A stretch of DNA of 64,000 bases from Clostridium estertheticum (GCF_026650985.1 NZ_CP086239.1:434001-498000), one strand, 5' to 3'. Positions 8,429-17,225 are shown, counted from the stretch's first letter. Notes: generated from the sequence alone by a model not told the origin. A program made the numbers and translations.

Positions 8429-8604
8429 GGATAAATATAAATTTAGTAGTTTGTTATAAATAATGTGGATAATATTTAGTTGAAAATATGTGTTATTGAA
8501 CAGCTACGACTTGATTGCTATAAGTGAAAAATGTGATAATACACTCCAAATGTATTACCATATATATGGATACAGCAAATGCACGGACTTCTGATAGAAT
8601 TAAG

Positions 8605-8640
8605 GATTTAGTTTCCTTAGCTCTATTTTTTTTACATTAT
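8605..8640 (+). terminator. Intrinsic terminator-like hairpin
   Basis: TAAGGA pairs with TCCTTA across a seven-base loop, with part of the flanking AGA/TCT also able to pair, and a run of eight T follows. It lies about 180 bases after the alpha/beta hydrolase stop and could end that transcript. Confidence 0.6.
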
Positions 8641-8718
8641 TAAGAAACTGAGCAAAAGGATAAATCCTTAATAATAAATATATAATTTCTATGAAATGAG
8701 AAGCCTATTTGGAAAATA

Positions 8719-8727
8719 TGGTATAAT
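8719..8727 (+). promoter_or_regulatory. Extended -10 promoter element
   Basis: TGGTATAAT matches the extended -10 form TGnTATAAT. No good -35 is seen 17 bases upstream. It would drive the 36-codon frame at 8769 or the GNAT at 8961. Confidence 0.4.
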
Positions 8728-8768
8728 AAGCAAAAGATTTAATGACATATCATCTTTTCTTATGAGAT

Positions 8769-8879
8769 ATGAGTCACCACATTTATGAATTATTAAAAAA
8801 TCACTTACAATTGAATATTATTATTTTGAAAAGTAGTGAAAGTGTAGAGAAATTTATAAGTGAGCTAATAATAAAATAG
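8769..8879 (+). CDS. Possible 36-residue small protein
   Basis: The ATG at 8769 opens 36 codons (start MSHHIYELLKNHLQLNIIIL) to a TAG. It lies about 40 bases after a good extended -10 element, but its ribosome-binding site is weak. The peptide is amphipathic or hydrophobic in the middle. It could be a real microprotein, a leader, or the tail of a lost gene; I recognise no family. Confidence 0.25.
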   Translation: MSHHIYELLKNHLQLNIIILKSSESVEKFISELIIK

Positions 8880-8960
8880 ACGGAATATTCATAAAATAAT
8901 TTACAGTTTTGAAATCGTAAAGGAAAAATATTTTATAGGGATTAAAGGGGAGTAGTTATT

Positions 8961-9503
8961 ATGTTAATCAAACTTGAAAGATTTAGAAGTGAGGAAATTA
9001 TGCAATTAGTGTCATGGGTTCCTAATAAAGAGTTCTTACTTCAATGGGGAGGGCCATTATATAATTTTGAATTTATGGGGAAACAGTTTCTTAATGATAT
9101 AAATGAAATGATAGGTGAGAATCCTAAAAATTTAATGTTTAGCTGTAAACTACTTGAAAGTAATGAGATGGTTGGTCATATACAGTTACTTGGTATAGAT
9201 AGAGTAAATATGTCTGCTCGAGTAGGTAGGGTTCTTGTAGGTGATAAAAAGTATAGAGGCAAAGGAATTGGCTTGGAAATGGTAAATGCAATTTTGGACA
9301 TTGCATTTAATAAATTAAATTTACACAGGGTAGATTTGGGTGTATTCGATTTTAATGAGTCTGCAATTGCTTGCTATAAAAAAGCAGGATTTATTATTGA
9401 AGGGAATTTTAGAGAATGTAGAAAAATAGATGGAAAGTACTGGTCATTGATTAACATGAGCATTCTCGAGGATGAATATAGAAGTAATAAAAACACTATT
9501 TAG
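8961..9503 (+). CDS. GNAT acetyltransferase, RimJ/RimL-like
   Basis: A 180-residue GNAT. Motif A is VGRVLVGDKKYRGKGIGLEM and motif B is ESAIACYKKAGFIIEGNFRE, followed by the RimJ/RimL-style ending YWSLINMSILEDEY. An AAAGGGGAG site precedes the ATG. The N-terminal phrase SWVPNKEFLLQWGG is common in clostridial members of this subgroup. The substrate is unknown. Confidence 0.88.
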   Translation: MLIKLERFRSEEIMQLVSWVPNKEFLLQWGGPLYNFEFMGKQFLNDINEMIGENPKNLMFSCKLLESNEMVGHIQLLGIDRVNMSARVGRVLVGDKKYRGKGIGLEMVNAILDIAFNKLNLHRVDLGVFDFNESAIACYKKAGFIIEGNFRECRKIDGKYWSLINMSILEDEYRSNKNTI

Positions 9504-9598
9504 TGTTAATGAATAAACTTAGTATTAGGTAGAATATTGGTGTTTTATCATCCAACAAATAATATACATTATTCAATAAATCATTGGGGAGGAATCAC

Positions 9599-10108
9599 GT
9601 GATAAAATTAGAAAGTGAAAGATTAAAGTTATTACCTTTACAGGCAAAACACCTCGATTTAGCTTTAGAGAACTATGGGGAAATGCAGAGTGAGTTGGGA
9701 TTAAGTGTTTCTAATACAATACTGGATGATGAAATGAAGTATGCAATGAAAGTAAGATTGCAAAAGGTGAGTGAAGATAATAAAAACTATTTATGGTTAA
9801 CAAATTGGGCAATCGTTCTTAAAGAAGAAAATAGGATAATAGGATTTATAATGATTAAAGGATGTCCTAATGAAAATGGTGAAGTAATAGTTGGATATGG
9901 TATTGAAGAGATGTACAGAAATAGGGGTTATGCTACGGAAGCATTACAAGGTTTAAAAAAATGGATTTTCGAAAATCCAAAGGCTATATATATAATTGCA
10001 GATACAGAAAAGGATAATATAGAATCACATAAAGTATTAAAAAATGTGGGTGCTATTAAATATAAGGAAGATGACGAATTAATATGGTGGAAAATTGAAA
10101 ACAAATAA
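9599..10108 (+). CDS. GNAT acetyltransferase
   Basis: A GNAT of about 169 residues. GGGGAGG at 9587-9593 points to the GTG at 9599 (protein start MIKLESERLKLLPL) rather than an in-frame TTG at 9584. Motif A is VGYGIEEMYRNRGYATEAL, and DNIESHKVLKNVGA is motif B. It is clearly related over its whole length to the GNAT at 13350-13871 (shared LESERL..., ...NYLW/KWYTYW... and TEAL phrases), so the two are paralogs within this island. Confidence 0.85.
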   Translation: MIKLESERLKLLPLQAKHLDLALENYGEMQSELGLSVSNTILDDEMKYAMKVRLQKVSEDNKNYLWLTNWAIVLKEENRIIGFIMIKGCPNENGEVIVGYGIEEMYRNRGYATEALQGLKKWIFENPKAIYIIADTEKDNIESHKVLKNVGAIKYKEDDELIWWKIENK

Positions 10109-10128
10109 AATGTTTTAGGAGGATATAC

Positions 10129-11130
10129 ATGGATGAAACAACCAAATTAAAGGTCGGTGATTCAATAGGTATTTTTTCATCATCAGCACCTATAACATAT
10201 TTATGTCCTAATAGATTTGATAGAGCCAAGCAATATCTACAAAGTAAAGGTTTTAATCTGATAGAGGGAAGTTTAACAGGAAAATATGATTTTTATAGGT
10301 CAGGGAGTATTATGCAAAGAGCAGAGGAGTTAAATAGTTTAATTAGAAATCCAGAAGTAAAATGTATCATGGCATCAATTGGTGGGATGAATTCAAATTC
10401 AATTCTTCCTTATATAGATTACGAAAAGTTTAAGCTACATCCTAAGATAATAATAGGATATTCTGATGTTACAGCAATTTTGCTTGCTATATATGCACAA
10501 ACAGGAATAAGTACATACTATGGACCTGCATTAGTAGCATCATTTGGAGAATTTACACCATTTGTTGATCTTACTTATAAATATTTCAAAGAAATCACTA
10601 TGGATAAAATGAGTTTTCCTTATGTATTTCAAACTCCAGAATACTGGACAGATGAATACGTTAATTGGGAAATACAAGATAGAAGCAAAGAGAAAAGAGA
10701 AAACTCTTGGATTACAATTTATGGGGGAAATGTCCGAGGCAGGGTAATGGGTGGTAACTTAAATACAATTCAAGGGATATGGGGCAGCAAATATATGCCT
10801 GAAATAAAGAATGGAGATATACTTTTTATAGAAGACTCTTTAAAAGATGCTGCAACGATAGAAAGAAGTTTTTCTTTTCTAAAATTAAATGGTGTATTTG
10901 ATAAAATTTCTGGAATTATACTTGGGAAACATGAATTATTTGATGATATGAAGACAGGTAGAAAACCATATGAAATTTTAGTAGAAGTATTAGGAGATAA
11001 GAAGTTACCATTTGTTGCCGATTTTGATTGTTGTCATACGCACCCAATGATGACGCTACCAATAGGATGTGAAATTGAACTTGATGCTACAAATAAGAAA
11101 GTAACCATCATAAAAGATTGGTTTAATTAG
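10129..11130 (+). CDS. LD-carboxypeptidase / MccF-like S66 peptidase
   Basis: A 333-residue serine peptidase of family S66, which includes LD-carboxypeptidase A and the microcin C7 self-immunity protein MccF. The nucleophile is Ser112 in IIGYSD, the Glu lies in LFIEDSL near residue 240, and the His lies in CCHTHPMMTLPIG near 305. The insert between nucleophile and Glu and the N-terminal KVGDSIGIFSSSAPI resemble MccF-like members. It may cleave murein tetrapeptides or acyl-aminoacyl-adenylate toxins; context does not decide. A strong AGGAGG site precedes the start. Confidence 0.85.
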   Translation: MDETTKLKVGDSIGIFSSSAPITYLCPNRFDRAKQYLQSKGFNLIEGSLTGKYDFYRSGSIMQRAEELNSLIRNPEVKCIMASIGGMNSNSILPYIDYEKFKLHPKIIIGYSDVTAILLAIYAQTGISTYYGPALVASFGEFTPFVDLTYKYFKEITMDKMSFPYVFQTPEYWTDEYVNWEIQDRSKEKRENSWITIYGGNVRGRVMGGNLNTIQGIWGSKYMPEIKNGDILFIEDSLKDAATIERSFSFLKLNGVFDKISGIILGKHELFDDMKTGRKPYEILVEVLGDKKLPFVADFDCCHTHPMMTLPIGCEIELDATNKKVTIIKDWFN

Positions 11131-11147
11131 AAATATAGTAGGGAAAT

Positions 11148-11270
11148 GTGATAACTGCTCAGGGAGTAGCTTTTATTGATTTTGCAATTGAAATATGTGA
11201 TTGGTTTGATTTGTTGAAAATGAAGAGGGGAGAGGTAATTTCACTAAAGATATTAAGGGATTATAAATGA
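11148..11270 (+). pseudogene. Possible 40-codon gene remnant
   Basis: From a GTG at 11148 behind a short GGG, 40 codons stay open to a TGA. The peptide (VITAQGVAFIDFAIEICDWF...) looks like buried helix and then a basic end. It sits between two enzyme genes where I see no other feature. It may be a gene fragment or a chance frame; no family is recognised. Confidence 0.25.
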
Positions 11271-11364
11271 GTGGCTTAGTATTGCTAGATTACAATATTC
11301 TTAATTAGAAAAATAAAATGTTGATTGCACATGGCTAATAATAATGAGGGAGGACAATCATACT

Positions 11365-11757
11365 ATGATTATGTATAATACGGATAAGAAAGTTGATTAT
11401 GATAAATTAAAAACTTTATTTAATGAGGTAGGCTGGAATGATAAAACTGAGGATAATAATAGATTATTACTTATGGTAGAAAATTCTCAAATAGTAGTTA
11501 CTGCATGGGATGAGGGAAGAATGGTCGGATTTGCTAGGTGTACAACAGATTATGTGTTTAATGGACAAATAAATAATGTAGTGGTTGATTCTAAATATAG
11601 AAAAAAAGGTATTGGTAAAAATTTAATAAACATAATATTTAATAGTAGTCAACAAGTCACATACATGTTAAGGGGAAGTATTAGTAATGAGGAATTTTAT
11701 AGAAGTTTAGGTTTTGAAGATGGTCCAATATCTTTAATTTATAAACGTAAAAGTTAA
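11365..11757 (+). CDS. GNAT family N-acetyltransferase
   Basis: A short GNAT of about 130 residues. GAGGGAGG at 11346-11353 supports the ATG at 11365 rather than the one at 11344, which overlaps that site. Motif A is NVVVDSKYRKKGIGKNLI and the tail SNEEFYRSLGFEDGP is motif B. It shares VVTAW....VG..R with the GNAT at 608, suggesting an internal duplication in the island. Substrate unknown. Confidence 0.85.
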   Translation: MIMYNTDKKVDYDKLKTLFNEVGWNDKTEDNNRLLLMVENSQIVVTAWDEGRMVGFARCTTDYVFNGQINNVVVDSKYRKKGIGKNLINIIFNSSQQVTYMLRGSISNEEFYRSLGFEDGPISLIYKRKS

Positions 11758-11820
11758 GATGAAATATAAATTTTCATGTAATATTAGGCAAATATGAGAA
11801 ATTGGAAGGATGATAGAGAG

Positions 11821-12627
11821 ATGAAAGAAAACTTGCAACTTAATGCAGATAGATTTATGGGATTTGCTGATGTTTATAATAATGCAAGACCTAAATGTCC
11901 AGAGAAAGTTAAGGAGATAATACTCAAATATTTGAATCGTGATCCAACTCTTGTGGTTGATTTGGGATGTGGTACAGGGCTTTCTACAAGAATTTGGAGT
12001 GAGGTAAGTAATAAAGTAATTGGGATAGAACCAAGTACTGACATGATTAAAGTGGCAAGAGAAAAAACGGTGGGGTTAGATAATATATTATTTAATTCTG
12101 AATTTTCAGATAATACTCAATTAAACAATAGCTGTGCAGATATTATCACATGTTCGCAATCATTTCACTGGATGAATCCAGAAAATACCTTGAATGAAGT
12201 ATCGAGAATTTTAAAGAAAGGTGGTATATTTGCAGTCTACGATAATGACTGGCCACCCGTATGTAATTGGGAAGCAGAATTTGAATATAATAAGCTTTTT
12301 GATAAAGTAAGAGAATTTGAATTAACACATCCAGATATTAAAGAAAGTTTTAAGAGATGGGACAAAGACAAGCATCTTTCAAATATAAAAAATAGTGGTA
12401 ATTTCAGATATGTAAGAGAAATAGTATTTTCTAACTCTGAGATTTGTAATGCACAAAGATTTATTTCAATTGCTTTAAGCCAAGGAGGAGTACAGGCTAT
12501 TATGAAAGCCAATATAGATGAAATTAATCCTCTTTTGATTTCTTTTAAAGAGCGAATTATTGATATCTTTGGCAGCAGTGAATTTAATATAGATTTTTGC
12601 TATCGGATGCGTATTGGTGTTAAGTAG
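11821..12627 (+). CDS. Class I SAM-dependent methyltransferase
   Basis: A methyltransferase of about 268 residues. Motif I is VVDLGCGTGLSTR, the acidic end of strand 2 is VIGIEPS, and the motif IV region is DIITCSQSFHWMNPE, as in UbiE/Trans-aconitate-type Methyltransf_11 proteins. Downstream, RILKKGGIFAVYD is the typical strand 5 region. GGAAGG supports the ATG at 11821; an upstream in-frame ATG at 11794 has no site. The methyl acceptor is unknown. Confidence 0.85.
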   Translation: MKENLQLNADRFMGFADVYNNARPKCPEKVKEIILKYLNRDPTLVVDLGCGTGLSTRIWSEVSNKVIGIEPSTDMIKVAREKTVGLDNILFNSEFSDNTQLNNSCADIITCSQSFHWMNPENTLNEVSRILKKGGIFAVYDNDWPPVCNWEAEFEYNKLFDKVREFELTHPDIKESFKRWDKDKHLSNIKNSGNFRYVREIVFSNSEICNAQRFISIALSQGGVQAIMKANIDEINPLLISFKERIIDIFGSSEFNIDFCYRMRIGVK

Positions 12628-12739
12628 ATTGTTAGAAATTGATTGTTTTGCACAATAGTATTTTTGTGAAAGCAAAGGTTAATTACAAATAAATTAGTTG
12701 TTAGGGGTAAGTACTTTTAGAGAAAGGGGATAAACAAAT

Positions 12740-13279
12740 ATGGAAACATTAGTAACTAATAGATTGATACTAAGGGAATGGAAAGAAAGTGATAGCGCTG
12801 ATTTATATGAGTATGCTAAAAGTGAATTAGTAGGTCCAAGTGCTGGCTGGCCACCTCATAAGAATGAGGAAGAAGGTAAAGGGATAATAAGAATGTTCAT
12901 TGAAAATAATGAAACATATGCTGTAGTTCTAAAATCAGAAAACAAAGTAATTGGCGGTATTGGACTTCATAATAGAAAACCTGATGATAGTCTTTCAGAC
13001 TTGAAGCAAAAAGAAATAGGATATGTTCTTAACCCTAAATACTGGGGAAACGGGTTTATTCCAGAGGCCGTAAATTATTTAATAAGATATGGATTTAATG
13101 AATTAAATTTAGATTTAATTTGGTGTGGACATTTTGACTTTAATTCTAAGTCTAAAAGAGTAATTGAAAAATGTGGATTTAAATATAGGTTTCAAAAAAC
13201 TGAGAAGTTAAAACTATTAGATAATAAAGAAGTTACCACATTGTACTATAATATTTTCAAATCCGAGTATACTGATTGA
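12740..13279 (+). CDS. GNAT acetyltransferase, RimJ/RimL-like
   Basis: A 179-residue GNAT beginning with the subgroup phrase ETLVTNRLILREWKESD. Motif A is IGYVLNPKYWGNGFIPEA and motif B is SKRVIEKCGFKYRF. AAAGGGG precedes the ATG. The acetyl-CoA loop is WGNGFI, as in many RimJ/RimL and phosphinothricin-type relatives. Target unknown. Confidence 0.87.
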   Translation: METLVTNRLILREWKESDSADLYEYAKSELVGPSAGWPPHKNEEEGKGIIRMFIENNETYAVVLKSENKVIGGIGLHNRKPDDSLSDLKQKEIGYVLNPKYWGNGFIPEAVNYLIRYGFNELNLDLIWCGHFDFNSKSKRVIEKCGFKYRFQKTEKLKLLDNKEVTTLYYNIFKSEYTD

Positions 13280-13349
13280 TTATCAATACCTGGACAGTTT
13301 TTATACAAAATTTATTAAGTCAATGTAAAAACTAAAGGAGGTATTGCGT

Positions 13350-13871
13350 ATGAAAGTATTAGAGTCAGAAAGGTTACTTTTAAAACCCTTATCTTTTAAT
13401 GAACTATTATATATTAATGAAAATCAGAGTGATAATATTGAAATTAGCATTGATTTAGAATCAATATCTCATTCTGTTAAATTTGCAGTAGCAAAAAAAC
13501 TAGAAAAGATGAAGAATATTAGTGAAGATACTCAAAAATGGTATACGTACTGGCTAATCATTAATAAGGAAAATCAAATAGGAGTAGGTTTTATTGGATT
13601 TAAAGGGTTAGTAAGTGAAAATGGTTACTCAGAAGTTGGATACAGTATTTCACCTAATTATAGAAGGCAAAGAATTATGACGGAGGCCTTAGAAACATTA
13701 ATAAGATGGGCTTATGGGTTTAGAGAATGTAGAGGAATAATTGCTAAAGTTTCAAAAGGAAATATAGGGTCTAATAAAATATTAAATAATTGCAATTTTA
13801 GAGTAAATAGTTCGACTGAGCAAGAGGATAATTATATTCTTGAATTCAGGAGATATGAAGATGGTAATTAA
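13350..13871 (+). CDS. GNAT-fold protein with degenerate acetyl-CoA loop
   Basis: A 173-residue paralog of the GNAT at 9599-10108. AAAGGAGG at 13334-13341 fits the ATG at 13350; an in-frame TTG lies too close. Where the relative has YRNRGYATEAL, this protein has YRRQRIMTEAL, so the glycines of the R/Q-x-x-G-x-G/A pyrophosphate loop are gone. It may bind acetyl-CoA weakly or have lost activity. The rest of the fold, including NIGSNKILNNCNF, is kept. Confidence 0.8.
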   Translation: MKVLESERLLLKPLSFNELLYINENQSDNIEISIDLESISHSVKFAVAKKLEKMKNISEDTQKWYTYWLIINKENQIGVGFIGFKGLVSENGYSEVGYSISPNYRRQRIMTEALETLIRWAYGFRECRGIIAKVSKGNIGSNKILNNCNFRVNSSTEQEDNYILEFRRYEDGN

Positions 13872-13959
13872 ATTGATTCTTATACACGTACAAAATTAAA
13901 GTTAACATCGGTTAAGTCAATTAATAAGGTTGATAGTGAACAGTTTAGGGGGTAAAGTG

Positions 13960-15042
13960 ATGAAAGAAAAAATTCAAAGGATATGTGATGATTTTAGTAA
14001 AAAACATAATTTTTCTGGTACTTGTCTTGTGAAGCAGGGGAATGATGAGATTTTTTCACATGCGTATGGGTTGGCACATAAGGGTTTTAATATTCCTAAT
14101 AGACTTAATACTATGTTTGATACCGCATCCATCACCAAAGTTTTTACTGCAACGGCCATTTTGATCTTAATAGAAAAAGGGTTATTACATTTTGATGACA
14201 AAATTACAAGCATTATTGATTTAAATGGAACTACAATTCCTAAGGATGTAAATATCTATAATTTGCTTAACCATACTTCTGGAATTGCTGATGACGCAGA
14301 CGAAGAAGCAGGAGAAATTTATTCTGATTTATTTATTAATAAACCTAATTATGCTATAAGAAATACAAGTGATTTTCTTAAGCAATTTGCATATAAACAA
14401 CCTATATTTAAGGCAGGTACCAATGTTAGATATAATAATTGTGCTTTTGTCTTATTGGGTTTAGCGATAGAAAAAATATCTGGGCAGGATTATCGAAAAT
14501 TTGTCACCGATAATATTTTTGTGCCTAGTGGTATGTTAAACACAAAATTTTGTGCTATGGATGAAGTGAATGCAAATATGGCAGAAGGGTATGTTGGGCA
14601 TTACTCAAAAAATAAAGATCATATTAAATGGAGAAAAAATATTTACTCTTATCCACCTATTGGATCTCCTGATTCTGGAGCCTATACAACAGTACTTGAC
14701 CTTGATATTTTTATAAGAAACCTAAAATCAAATATGGTATTAAATTCAGAATATACGAATATGTTATTTTCACCTCATTGTAAATTTGCCAAGCCATTTA
14801 ATTGTGGTGAATCTTCAGTTAATGCAACATTAAGAAAAGGATATGCCTTTGAGTTCGTAGAAATTAATGGTAATGTATTTTGTATGCGTAAAGAGGGGCT
14901 AAACGATGGTGTAGGTGCAATGCTTTCATATTATCCAGAGATTGATGCAACAATTATAATTTTGAGCAATCAAACTATGTGCGATGGAGAGTGTGATGTT
15001 TGGGATATGCATAGGGAAATTCAAACTATTATAAATTCTTAA
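13960..15042 (+). CDS. Serine beta-lactamase-fold hydrolase
   Basis: A 360-residue class C beta-lactamase/esterase-type protein. The catalytic SxxK is Ser57-Lys60 (TASITK) and the second motif YNN is at about 158-160. No lipoprotein or signal peptide is seen, so it is likely cytoplasmic, unlike secreted penicillinases. The ATG at 13960 sits behind GGGGG; an earlier TTG at 13930 adds unconserved residues. Such proteins are usually esterases or D-aminopeptidases; resistance to beta-lactams should not be assumed. Confidence 0.85.
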   Translation: MKEKIQRICDDFSKKHNFSGTCLVKQGNDEIFSHAYGLAHKGFNIPNRLNTMFDTASITKVFTATAILILIEKGLLHFDDKITSIIDLNGTTIPKDVNIYNLLNHTSGIADDADEEAGEIYSDLFINKPNYAIRNTSDFLKQFAYKQPIFKAGTNVRYNNCAFVLLGLAIEKISGQDYRKFVTDNIFVPSGMLNTKFCAMDEVNANMAEGYVGHYSKNKDHIKWRKNIYSYPPIGSPDSGAYTTVLDLDIFIRNLKSNMVLNSEYTNMLFSPHCKFAKPFNCGESSVNATLRKGYAFEFVEINGNVFCMRKEGLNDGVGAMLSYYPEIDATIIILSNQTMCDGECDVWDMHREIQTIINS

Positions 15043-15123
15043 TGTTCCTATAGCATATATTGAATGTGAGAAAAAGTAAATACAATACTATTTTTTATTC
15101 AAAGTAGAAATGGACGTGATATT

Positions 15124-16005
15124 ATGATAAACAAAATAAGAACAGCAAACGTAAGTGTTTTAATATATGCTTTTATAACAGTTTTTTTATGGGCATCTGC
15201 ATTTGTATTTACAAAAGTGGCTTTAGTAAGTTTTACACCTGAAGCATTAGGCTGCGTAAGGTATTTATTTGCAAGTGTTTTGTTACTTGCTTTTGCGGTT
15301 ATAAAAAAGATTTCACTGCCAAAGATAAGGGATGTACCTATGTTCTTTTTATCAGGTTTAGTGGGGTTTGCTTTATACGTATATGCATTTAATGAAGGCT
15401 CGGTAAGTGTAAGCGCAGCTACAGCAAGTATTTTAACCAGTACGGCACCAATTATAACAGCTATTTTGGCAGTAATATTTTATAAAGAAAAAATTAATAA
15501 GGTATGTTGGTTTGCACTAGTAATAGAGTTTTTAGGGATAATTATCATTGCTCTAAATGGAGGGGTATTCTCTATTAGCAAGGGAATTGAATGGATACTT
15601 ATTGCAGCACTTTGCCTTGCGATATATAACATAATACAACGTAAAATTTTAAAAAAATATACTCCGCTTGAATCAACTACATATAGTATATTTGCAGGTA
15701 CAATATTGCTTACTGTATTTTTGAAAGATGGGTTAATGCAATTATCTAATGCACCTGTGTTGCAAGTTGTGAATGTTATTTACTTAGGATTTTTCCCAGG
15801 TGCAATTGCTTATTTATTTTGGGTAATGGCAATATCCAAAGCAAAAAAAGTTACTACTGTTACAAATTTTATGTTTATTACCCCGTTATTATCTACAATC
15901 ATGGGATTAATAGTGATAAGAGAAGTTCCATCATTTATAACCATAGGTGGTGGTTGTATAATTGTAGGTGGTTCAATTTTGTTCCAAAAACTTAGTCTAA
16001 AATGA
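15124..16005 (+). CDS. EamA/DMT-family transporter
   Basis: A 293-residue inner-membrane protein with about ten hydrophobic segments arranged as two EamA repeats, the drug/metabolite transporter layout. The first repeat begins LIYAFITVFLWASAFVFTK and the second begins near ILIAALCLAIYNIIQRK. Members export amino acids or other metabolites. It is a single-gene unit with a terminator right after it. Substrate unknown. Confidence 0.88.
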   Translation: MINKIRTANVSVLIYAFITVFLWASAFVFTKVALVSFTPEALGCVRYLFASVLLLAFAVIKKISLPKIRDVPMFFLSGLVGFALYVYAFNEGSVSVSAATASILTSTAPIITAILAVIFYKEKINKVCWFALVIEFLGIIIIALNGGVFSISKGIEWILIAALCLAIYNIIQRKILKKYTPLESTTYSIFAGTILLTVFLKDGLMQLSNAPVLQVVNVIYLGFFPGAIAYLFWVMAISKAKKVTTVTNFMFITPLLSTIMGLIVIREVPSFITIGGGCIIVGGSILFQKLSLK

Positions 16006-16018
16006 TTAATATAGATGA

Positions 16019-16047
16019 AAAAGAGGAGAAATCTTCTTTTTTATTTT
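16019..16047 (+). terminator. Intrinsic terminator after the EamA gene
   Basis: AAAAAGAGGAG pairs with CTTCTTTTTT (two G-T wobbles) around a short AAAT loop, and the T-rich tail continues. Confidence 0.65.
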
Positions 16048-16105
16048 TTTGTATTTATAGTTTTATAGATATGAAAATTATAACCATATAAAGAATGAAA
16101 AAGTG

Positions 16106-16134
16106 TGGACATTTAAAGACAATGGGAATACAAT
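16106..16134 (+). promoter_or_regulatory. Sigma-A promoter for sdpR-sdpI
   Basis: TGGACA (16106-16111), 17 bases, then TACAAT (16129-16134). The expected transcription start near 16141 is just ahead of the inverted repeat at 16147-16162. Confidence 0.6.
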
Positions 16135-16146
16135 ACAGTTAGAAGA

Positions 16147-16182
16147 TTAGACAGTTATCTAAATATCTAATTGATTATCTAA
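16147..16182 (+). promoter_or_regulatory. Candidate SdpR operator
   Basis: An inverted repeat TTAGA-N6-TCTAA (16147-16162) overlaps the expected transcription start, and TATCTAA-like units recur at 16164-16170 and 16176-16182. The ArsR-family regulator encoded just downstream is likely to bind here; this is inference from position and symmetry. Confidence 0.5.
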
Positions 16183-16210
16183 ACCTAAAAAAATATAAGG
16201 AGAAATTAAT

Positions 16211-16510
16211 ATGTCAATTCTCAATTTACCGTTTAAGGCACTTGCAGACCCAACAAGGAGAAAAATTATTTTATTATTGAAAGAGAAAGATTTGACTGCT
16301 GGAGAAATAGCAGAACATTTTAATATGACTAAACCAAGTATTTCTCACCATCTTAATGCTTTAAAACAATCGCTTTTGGTAACAGATGAACGTAAGGGCC
16401 AATATATTTATTATTCGCTTGATACTACAGTGTTTCAAGAAGTAACTAATTGGTTTTTTAACACAACACATGTTAATGAGGGGGAAAGTGAAAATGAAAA
16501 AGATAAGTAA
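16211..16510 (+). CDS. sdpR: ArsR-family autorepressor SdpR
   Basis: A 99-residue winged-helix repressor. The N-terminal FKALADPTRRKIILLL and recognition region TAGEIAEHFNMTKPSISHHL are those of the SdpR branch of the ArsR family, and no metal-binding CxC is present. In Bacillus subtilis SdpR represses sdpRI and is held at the membrane by SdpI when toxin is sensed. Here it overlaps the next gene, an SdpI homolog, by 17 bases, which supports the same regulatory pair. Confidence 0.85.
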   Translation: MSILNLPFKALADPTRRKIILLLKEKDLTAGEIAEHFNMTKPSISHHLNALKQSLLVTDERKGQYIYYSLDTTVFQEVTNWFFNTTHVNEGESENEKDK

Positions 16511-17159
16511 TGTTTTAAAAAAAGACAAGGGAATTTTAATCCTTATATTTTTAGGATTTGCACTTGGAGTATATTTTTATCCATTACTCCCTAATAGAGT
16601 ACCTATACATTGGAATTTTAAAGGCCAAGTAGATGGTTATGGAGGTGAATTTTTCGGAGCATTTGGTTTAGCATTTATAAATTTAGCAATGTATTTATTA
16701 TTTATTGCGCTACCTTATATCGATCCTAAAGGGAAAAATTATGAAAGTTTCCAGTCAACTTATCAATATTTAAAATATTTATTAATTATATTTTTTCTTG
16801 GGATAGAAGTGACTACACTTCTAATAGGTACAGGGGTTGCGATTAATATAACAATATTTATTCAAATAATGATTTCATTGCTATTTATTTTATTAGGTAA
16901 TGTAATGGGTAGATTTAAGTTTAACTATTTTGTGGGAATAAAAACACCTTGGACTTTAGCGAATGAAGAAGTATGGAGGAAAACTCATAGAATGGCTGCA
17001 CCTATATGGGTCATAGGAGGAATTTTAAATATATTATTAACTGTTACAAAAGTGAACTTTAATTGGCTAGGGTTCGTAATTATTGTTGCTGCAATTTCAA
17101 TTGCGCCTACTGTATATTCATATATTATTTATCATAAAATTGTTAATGAAAATAAATAA
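16494..17159 (+). CDS. sdpI: SdpI-family immunity/signal membrane protein
   Basis: A membrane protein of about 221 residues with six hydrophobic segments. The N-terminal DUF1648 part is clear (YPLLPNRVPIHWNFKGQVDGYG) and the SdpI part has the signature FNYFVGIKTPWTLANEEVWRKTHR. In B. subtilis SdpI gives immunity to the SDP toxin and sequesters SdpR. GAGGGGG at 16479-16484 favours the ATG at 16494, inside the sdpR 3' end. No sdpABC toxin genes are in the window, so this looks like an orphan immunity system. Confidence 0.85.
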   Translation: MKKISNVLKKDKGILILIFLGFALGVYFYPLLPNRVPIHWNFKGQVDGYGGEFFGAFGLAFINLAMYLLFIALPYIDPKGKNYESFQSTYQYLKYLLIIFFLGIEVTTLLIGTGVAINITIFIQIMISLLFILLGNVMGRFKFNYFVGIKTPWTLANEEVWRKTHRMAAPIWVIGGILNILLTVTKVNFNWLGFVIIVAAISIAPTVYSYIIYHKIVNENK

Positions 17160-17225
17160 GAATATAAAAATTAGATGGCCATTATATTATGGGGTTAATT
17201 ATTTATAAAGTAAAAGAAAATAATA

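Larger units (their letters stand above)
8429..8960. other. 530-base gap without a firm gene
   Basis: This gap holds a terminator-like hairpin (8605-8640), a small palindrome AAGGAT-AA-ATCCTT (8656-8669), an extended -10 element (8719-8727) and a 36-codon open frame at 8769-8879. No recognisable domain is present on either strand. It may be a degraded gene. Confidence 0.5.

Noticed and set aside
16061-16150. A 29-codon open stretch upstream of sdpR
   Set aside because: It overlaps a good promoter and the operator repeat and has no start codon, so a regulatory region explains it better.
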